From Kiritimatiellia bacterium (GTDB lineage: Bacteria > Verrucomicrobiota > Kiritimatiellia > PWTM01), in assembly GCA_026417735.1 (NCBI GenBank), contig JAOACR010000004.1:15001-79000 (forward strand): a stretch of DNA of 64,000 nucleotides, in the 5' to 3' direction. Positions 61,139 to 64,000 of this stretch are shown piece by piece. A model generated the notes under the pieces. That model ran no database searches. It worked only from the letters and a program-made list of their open reading frames with translations, and was not told the DNA's origin. The first letter of the stretch is position 1, and each line of letters starts with the position of its first letter. The position numbers were made by a program, and so were the translations under genes.

Positions 61139-61211
61139 GCCCGTTGCCGCCGGCTTGCATGCAGCGCGCGCCCGTTCGATGCTGACGGCAACAGGTCGGG
61201 GCCATCAACCC

Positions 61212-61709
61212 ATGGACACGCTCTGGGCACCCTGGCGGATGGAGTACATCCGCGCGCCGCGCGAGAGCGCCGGATGTTTTCTCTGTGACGCGTTCGCGGA
61301 GGGCGCCGATGAACGCGAGCGGCTCGTCGTGCTTCGCAGTCGGCACGGCGGCGCGGTGCTGAACCGCTACCCCTACAATAACGGCCATCTGCTCATTGCG
61401 CCGATGCGTCACGTCGCGGAGCTGCGCGAGTTGGACGCGGAGGAGCGGCTGGACCTGATGAACCTGCTCGAGCGCGCCGTTGCGCTGCTGCGCCGCGCGA
61501 TGCGACCGGACGGCTTCAACGCGGGGCTGAACCTTGGCCGTGTCGCGGGCGCCGGCCTGGAGTCACATCTCCACTTGCACCTGGTCCCGCGCTGGAACGG
61601 CGACACAAACTTCATGCCGGTCACCGCGGCGACGAAGGTGATTCCGCAGGCTCTCGACGACCTTTGGGTGGAGCTCCGACGGCTGGCGACGGAGGAGACG
61701 ACGTCATGA
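61212..61709 (+). CDS. HIT family (Ap4A hydrolase/phosphorylase-like) protein
   Basis: 165 aa. MDTLWAPWRMEYI opening and CFLCDAF zinc-type cysteines, NNGHLLIAPMRHV, then the histidine triad SHLHLHLVPRW near residue 118. The layout is that of the bacterial HIT group acting on dinucleoside polyphosphates. The stop overlaps the epimerase start (ATGA at 61706). Confidence 0.92.
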   Translation: MDTLWAPWRMEYIRAPRESAGCFLCDAFAEGADERERLVVLRSRHGGAVLNRYPYNNGHLLIAPMRHVAELRELDAEERLDLMNLLERAVALLRRAMRPDGFNAGLNLGRVAGAGLESHLHLHLVPRWNGDTNFMPVTAATKVIPQALDDLWVELRRLATEETTS

Positions 61710-62665
61710 GGATCCTCGTCACCGGCGCGGCCGGTTTCATCGGCTACCACGTCGCGGCGGACCTGCTGCGCCACGGGCACGAGGTGATTGGCGCGGACAA
61801 CTTCAACGACTACTACACCGTCCGGCTGAAGCGCGACCGGCACCGCCGACTCGAACGGCATCCGCGCTATCGCGGTGTCGAGCTGGATCTCGCCGATGCG
61901 GACCGCACCGCGGAGCTGTTCCGCGACGCGCGTCCGGAACGAGTCTGCCATTTGGCCGCGCAGGCGGGTGTGCGCTACTCGCTGGTGAACCCGCGCGCGT
62001 ATGAGCGTTCGAACCTCGCCGCGTTTCTCAACGTGCTGGAAGGCTGCCGGCACGGCAATGTGGAGCGCCTCGTCTACGCGTCCAGTTCCAGCGTGTACGG
62101 CGGCAACACGAAGCTGCCGTTCGCGGAGACCGACCCGGTGGACCGTCCGGTCAGCCTGTATGCGGCCACGAAGAAGGCGAACGAGCTGATGGCGCATACC
62201 TACACGCATCTGTTCGGCCTGCAGACGATCGGGCTGCGGTTCTTCACGGTGTACGGCCCCTGGGGACGGCCCGACATGGCGATGTGGATCTTCACCGAGC
62301 GGTTGCTGCGTGGCGAACCGATCCCGGTGTTCAACCACGGCCGAATGCGGCGCGATTTCACTTACATTGACGACGTCGTCGAGGGCGTGCGGGCGAGCTT
62401 GTTTGCGGAGACGTTGGACCGGTATGAGGTGATCAACCTGGGTCACCACCGGCCGGAGGAGCTGCTCGATATGATCGCCCTGCTCGCGCGCGCGCTCGGC
62501 GTCGAGCCGCGGATGGAGATGCTGCCGATGCAGCTTGGCGACGTGCCCGCCACCTATGCGGACATCGAACGGGCGCGCGCGAAGCTCGGTTTCGAGCCAC
62601 GCACCGCGCTTGCGGAAGGGATCCCGAGGTTCGTTGCGTGGTTCCGCGAGTATCACGGGCTGTAG
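61706..62665 (+). CDS. NAD-dependent UDP-sugar epimerase, UDP-glucuronate 4-epimerase type
   Basis: 319 aa extended SDR. VTGAAGFIGYHVAADLL is the glycine motif, ADNFNDYY, LAAQAGVRYSLVNP, SSSSVYGGNTKLPF (Ser) and YAATKKANE (Tyr, Lys) follow. RFFTVYGPWGRPDMA and IPVFNHGRMRRDFTYIDD are typical of UDP-GlcA 4-epimerase, giving UDP-GalA for surface glycan. Overlaps the HIT gene. Confidence 0.92.
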   Translation: MRILVTGAAGFIGYHVAADLLRHGHEVIGADNFNDYYTVRLKRDRHRRLERHPRYRGVELDLADADRTAELFRDARPERVCHLAAQAGVRYSLVNPRAYERSNLAAFLNVLEGCRHGNVERLVYASSSSVYGGNTKLPFAETDPVDRPVSLYAATKKANELMAHTYTHLFGLQTIGLRFFTVYGPWGRPDMAMWIFTERLLRGEPIPVFNHGRMRRDFTYIDDVVEGVRASLFAETLDRYEVINLGHHRPEELLDMIALLARALGVEPRMEMLPMQLGDVPATYADIERARAKLGFEPRTALAEGIPRFVAWFREYHGL

Positions 62666-62697
62666 ACATCGCGCGGCACTGCACGGAGGACTGCACG

Positions 62698-63213
62698 ATG
62701 AACACGTTTGCGGAGCTGGCCGCGCGCCGCGTGAGCGTGCGCGGTTATCGTCCGGACCCGGTGCCGGAGGATCTGCTGCGACGGGTGCTGGAGACCGCGC
62801 GAATGGCGCCCTCCGCCGCGAATCGGCAGCCCTGGCGGATCGTGGTGGCCCGCTCGGAGGCGCGACGTCGCGCGATCGCGCGCGCCTACCCTCGCGACTG
62901 GCTGCTGACCGCGCCGTTGATCCTCGTCGTCGCGGTGGAACCTGCCGCCGCCTGGGTGCGCGCGGAGGACGGCTGGAACGCGGCCGAGTGCGACGGCGCG
63001 ATTCTGATGACGCATCTGATCCTCGCCGCCGCGGCGGAGGGCCTGGGGACCTGCTGGATTTCCGCGTTCTCGCCCTCGAAGCTGCGCGAGGCGCTGCCGC
63101 TGCCCCCCGGCTGCGTGCCGTACGCGATCACGCCGCTGGGCTATCCCGCCGATGCGGGGCGCCCGAAACAGCGCAAGCCGCTGTCTGAGATCGTGCTCGA
63201 CGAACCGCTCTAG
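62698..63213 (+). CDS. Nitroreductase-family flavoprotein
   Basis: 171 aa. RRVSVRGYRPDPVPEDLLRRVLETARMAPSAANRQPWRIVV is the FMN-binding opening of the family; GLGTCWISAFSPSKLREAL and ITPLGYPAD follow. Single-domain nitroreductase, substrate unknown. Its 3' end overlaps the converging minus-strand gene by 86 bp. Confidence 0.92.
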   Translation: MNTFAELAARRVSVRGYRPDPVPEDLLRRVLETARMAPSAANRQPWRIVVARSEARRRAIARAYPRDWLLTAPLILVVAVEPAAAWVRAEDGWNAAECDGAILMTHLILAAAAEGLGTCWISAFSPSKLREALPLPPGCVPYAITPLGYPADAGRPKQRKPLSEIVLDEPL

Positions 63214-63697
63214 GCTGCGGCGATCGCAGCAGCGCTCGAAGCAGCGCGAACGCCCGCCGATACAATCGCGGCGCCTCGCTCGCGCGCGGGCCGGCGACGT
63301 TCAGCCGGCGGATGCGGTGCTTGGCCAGCCATCGCCGCAGCTCGCGCAACGCGCTCGCGGGCCGCGCCCGCTCCAGATTCAGCACCAGCAGCGGCCGCCC
63401 CAGTCGCCGGGCGGTCTGCAGCGTCAGCCTCGTACCGCCGGCGATGCGGCCGTCGTGCAGGATTAGCGTGCCGTCGCTGTCGCGCACGTTCGCGCGGGTG
63501 CGCTCCGCGCGGCCGCCGGCGACACATCGCAGCGGATAGCGGGCGGGAATCACGCCATCCTCCGCGCGGCGGCCGCGCGGGCACCAGCCGCCACATCGCA
63601 CACCCTCCGCCAGCGCCGCATCCAGCGCGGCGCGGTCCACCCCTGTCTGCCCTCCGCTGACAATCTCCGGCGGCCAGCGGGGACAGTCGCCCCTCAC
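63128..63697 (-). CDS. Putative molybdenum-carrier (SLOG/YpsA-like) family protein
   Basis: 189 aa. PPEIVSGGQTGVDRAALDAAL opens a nucleotide/ligand-binding Rossmann-like SLOG fold; CGGWCPRGRRAEDG, VRDSDGTLILHDG, GGTRLTLQTARRLGRP and LNVAGPRASEAP match the putative Mo carrier family. The last 30 or so residues overlap the nitroreductase gene on the other strand. The start is GTG 63697, overlapping the stop of the upstream Gfo/Idh gene (GTGA). Molybdenum carriage is a family name by crystallography, not established here. Confidence 0.85.
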   Translation of the reverse strand: MRGDCPRWPPEIVSGGQTGVDRAALDAALAEGVRCGGWCPRGRRAEDGVIPARYPLRCVAGGRAERTRANVRDSDGTLILHDGRIAGGTRLTLQTARRLGRPLLVLNLERARPASALRELRRWLAKHRIRRLNVAGPRASEAPRLYRRAFALLRALLRSPQPRAVRRARSQTAACAVSGAPHRRDSPAA

Positions 63698-64000
63698 ACC
63701 AGCGGCGTGCGGCCGGGCATTGCGACCGGCTCGACCGGCAGCGGGCCGAACTCGTACTTCGGGGGCCGCAGGTCCAGCTTCGACTGCTTCAGCACCCACT
63801 CCCATTTCAGCGCGCGACCGGTGTAGGTGCTCATCCGGCCCATCACCGCCGTGAGCGTCGCCTCCGCGAGCCGGGTGCACTCGTTCACCGGTCGGTCCGA
63901 CCGAATCGCCTCGATCAGCGCCCGGAACATCTCGAGATCGCCGCTGGAAGGCGGGCCGCCGTAGCTCCACGGCCGCTCGCCCTCGATCCGCGCCATGCCT
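63694..64000 (-). CDS. Gfo/Idh/MocA family oxidoreductase, C-terminal fragment (cut by window edge)
   Basis: At least 101 C-terminal residues. SGDLEMFRALIEAIRSDRPVNECTRLAEATLTAVMGRMSTYTGRALKWEWVL is the familiar C-terminal region of exported planctomycete/verrucomicrobial Gfo/Idh proteins. The N-terminus lies right of base 64000. The stop overlaps the Mo-carrier gene start. Confidence 0.85.
   Translation of the reverse strand, partial: GMARIEGERPWSYGGPPSSGDLEMFRALIEAIRSDRPVNECTRLAEATLTAVMGRMSTYTGRALKWEWVLKQSKLDLRPPKYEFGPLPVEPVAMPGRTPLV

Noticed and set aside
1-64000. tRNA, rRNA, insertion sequence or prophage genes
   Set aside because: I looked through the gaps and coding content and found no tRNA cloverleaf pattern, rRNA, transposase or phage structural gene.

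Overview
The window is a GC-rich chromosomal stretch from a Gram-negative bacterium. An LptD homologue (27179-29530) and a type II secretion (T2SS) cluster (31066-39332) imply an outer membrane with lipopolysaccharide. Tat-exported Gfo/Idh and aldo/keto reductases, an exported sulfatase, many exported glycoside hydrolases, DUF4832- and DUF4038-like proteins and a K+-dependent membrane pyrophosphatase together suggest the PVC group (Kiritimatiellota, Verrucomicrobiota, Lentisphaerota or Planctomycetota), with a Kiritimatiellota-like polysaccharide degrader my best guess. That placement is inference; there is no rRNA in the window.

Left end, 1-9223: a truncated tadA faces a tightly overlapping four-gene operon (489-5627) encoding a RecD-like SF1 helicase with a long C-terminal extension, a TPR plus OB/cold-shock-like protein, Cas1, and Cas2 with an N-terminal extension. 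No CRISPR array, Cas effector or Cas4 is visible. This is the most unusual object here: an adaptation-type integrase tied by gene overlaps to a helicase and a predicted nucleic-acid-binding scaffold. It sits beside the housekeeping block ffs (SRP RNA), dnaX, ebfC, recR, followed by an esterase.

9477-24407: an NtrC-type sigma-54 activator without a sensor kinase, a DUF4038-like hydrolase and an MFS transporter on the minus strand. Then on the plus strand come a Tat-exported Gfo/Idh protein, a DUF4832 protein, a Ser/Thr kinase, an azoreductase, serine acetyltransferase, and an amino-sugar operon (nagB, nagA, MFS transporter). An AraD-like protein that has lost two zinc ligands ends this part. 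A paired-palindrome element lies between the transporter and the AraD-like gene, and a second copy of the element lies at 49921-49966.

24428-39332, minus strand: an lptD-polB-pseudopilin gene set, an aldose 1-epimerase lipoprotein, and a T2SS operon in the order gspG, H, I, J, K, L, M, D. The motor and platform genes gspE, gspF and gspC are absent, so they must lie elsewhere.

39465-49774: a predicted exported protein with about twelve Asp/Gly repeats, translationally coupled to a GH95 alpha-L-fucosidase carrying a discoidin-like insert; a GH42-like glycosidase; a K+-dependent membrane pyrophosphatase; and a small secretin-N-domain protein. 50289-64000: a Tat-exported aldo/keto reductase coupled to an O-antigen ligase-like protein, a membrane-anchored squalene-cyclase-fold protein of visibly lower GC, and a plus-strand carbohydrate block (KduD, GH127-like, sulfatase, YqhD-like dehydrogenase). 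An NlpC/P60-like protein, a HIT protein, a UDP-sugar epimerase and a nitroreductase follow. A SLOG-fold putative Mo carrier and a truncated Gfo/Idh gene on the minus strand close the window. The overall theme is capture, secretion-dependent breakdown and catabolism of fucose-, uronate- and sulfate-bearing glycans.
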